Positions 15,408-15,460 of a stretch of 15,460 nt of DNA are shown piece by piece; the first letter of the stretch is position 1, and every line of letters begins with the position of its first letter. The DNA is taken from the NCBI GenBank assembly GCA_051877705.1, contig JBJEJD010000093.1, positions 1 to 15,460 on the forward strand. The letters run 5' to 3'. Made by a program: the position numbers and the translations under genes. Source of the stretch: Coprococcus_A sp051877705. Its GTDB lineage: Bacteria; Bacillota; Clostridia; Lachnospirales; Lachnospiraceae. The notes under the pieces were generated by a model that worked only from the letters and a program-made list of their open reading frames with translations, did no database searches and was not told the origin of the DNA.

Positions 15408-15460
15408 GGAGAGGTGTCCGAGTGGTTTAAGGAGCTGGTCTTGAAAACCAGTGACTCCGC
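15408..15460 (+). tRNA. tRNA-Ser(UGA), 5' part, cut by the window end
   Basis: The gene opens with the acceptor strand GGAGAGG (15408-15414), a T-G pair of linker bases and the serine-type D arm TCCGAGTGGTTTAAGGA. The anticodon stem CTGGT (15435-15439) / ACCAG (15447-15451) closes the loop CTTGAAA with anticodon TGA at 15442-15444, which reads UCN serine codons. The start of the long class II variable arm is visible at the window edge. The T arm and the 3' half lie outside, so presence of an encoded CCA cannot be judged. Confidence 0.93.

Noticed and set aside
1..15460. CRISPR array, prophage, restriction, toxin-antitoxin or biosynthetic cluster
   Set aside because: All coding space is taken by recognisable housekeeping genes plus two small unknowns, and no repeat-spacer pattern or integrase is visible.

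Overview
This 15.5 kb window looks like a chromosomal housekeeping segment from a low-to-mid GC Firmicute, most likely a Lachnospiraceae-type Clostridium relative. The reasons are the strong purine-rich ribosome binding sites, sigma-A promoters of which several carry a TGn extension, a long-form hibernation factor next to secA and a frameshifted prfB, a PheB-like ACT protein in front of hom, and a tsaE-tsaB-rimI-tsaD set. All genes lie on the plus strand and base use is fairly even. I see no phage, plasmid, CRISPR or defence locus. The placement is by protein and motif recognition only; no database search was possible.

Layout. Bases 1-293 are an AT-rich leader ending in a promoter. hpf (294-821, ribosome hibernation) ends at a strong hairpin terminator. 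secA (984-3587, preprotein translocase ATPase) has its own promoter and a terminator. prfB (3675-4800, release factor 2) is split by an in-frame UGA at a programmed +1 frameshift site. Next comes an amino-acid block: a PheB-family ACT protein (4915-5358), homoserine dehydrogenase hom (5391-6608), and a protein of the cofactor-independent phosphoglycerate mutase fold (6668-7870) that is better explained here as a non-orthologous homoserine kinase. A 61-bp imperfect palindrome separates this block from tex (8008-10149).

The last third is mostly tRNA-centred. A two-helix YcxB-like membrane protein (10194-10700) precedes tsaE, tsaB and rimI (10721-12329). An 80-residue cysteine-rich unknown protein (12405-12647), ribonuclease Z (12662-13570), tsaD (13575-14600) and ispD (14597-15340) follow. 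The window ends inside a tRNA-Ser(UGA) gene starting at 15408. TsaE, TsaB and TsaD make the t6A modification of ANN-decoding tRNAs, RNase Z cuts tRNA 3' trailers, and a tRNA gene follows. Four-base stop/start overlaps (tsaE/tsaB, tsaB/rimI, tsaD/ispD) point to coupled translation.

I found no clear undescribed multi-gene system. The points most worth a second look are the odd spacing of the prfB frameshift stimulator, the probable homoserine kinase hidden under a phosphoglycerate mutase name, the small palindromic element in front of tex, a perfect -10 box buried in the secA terminator, and the small Cys-rich protein between rimI and rnz.
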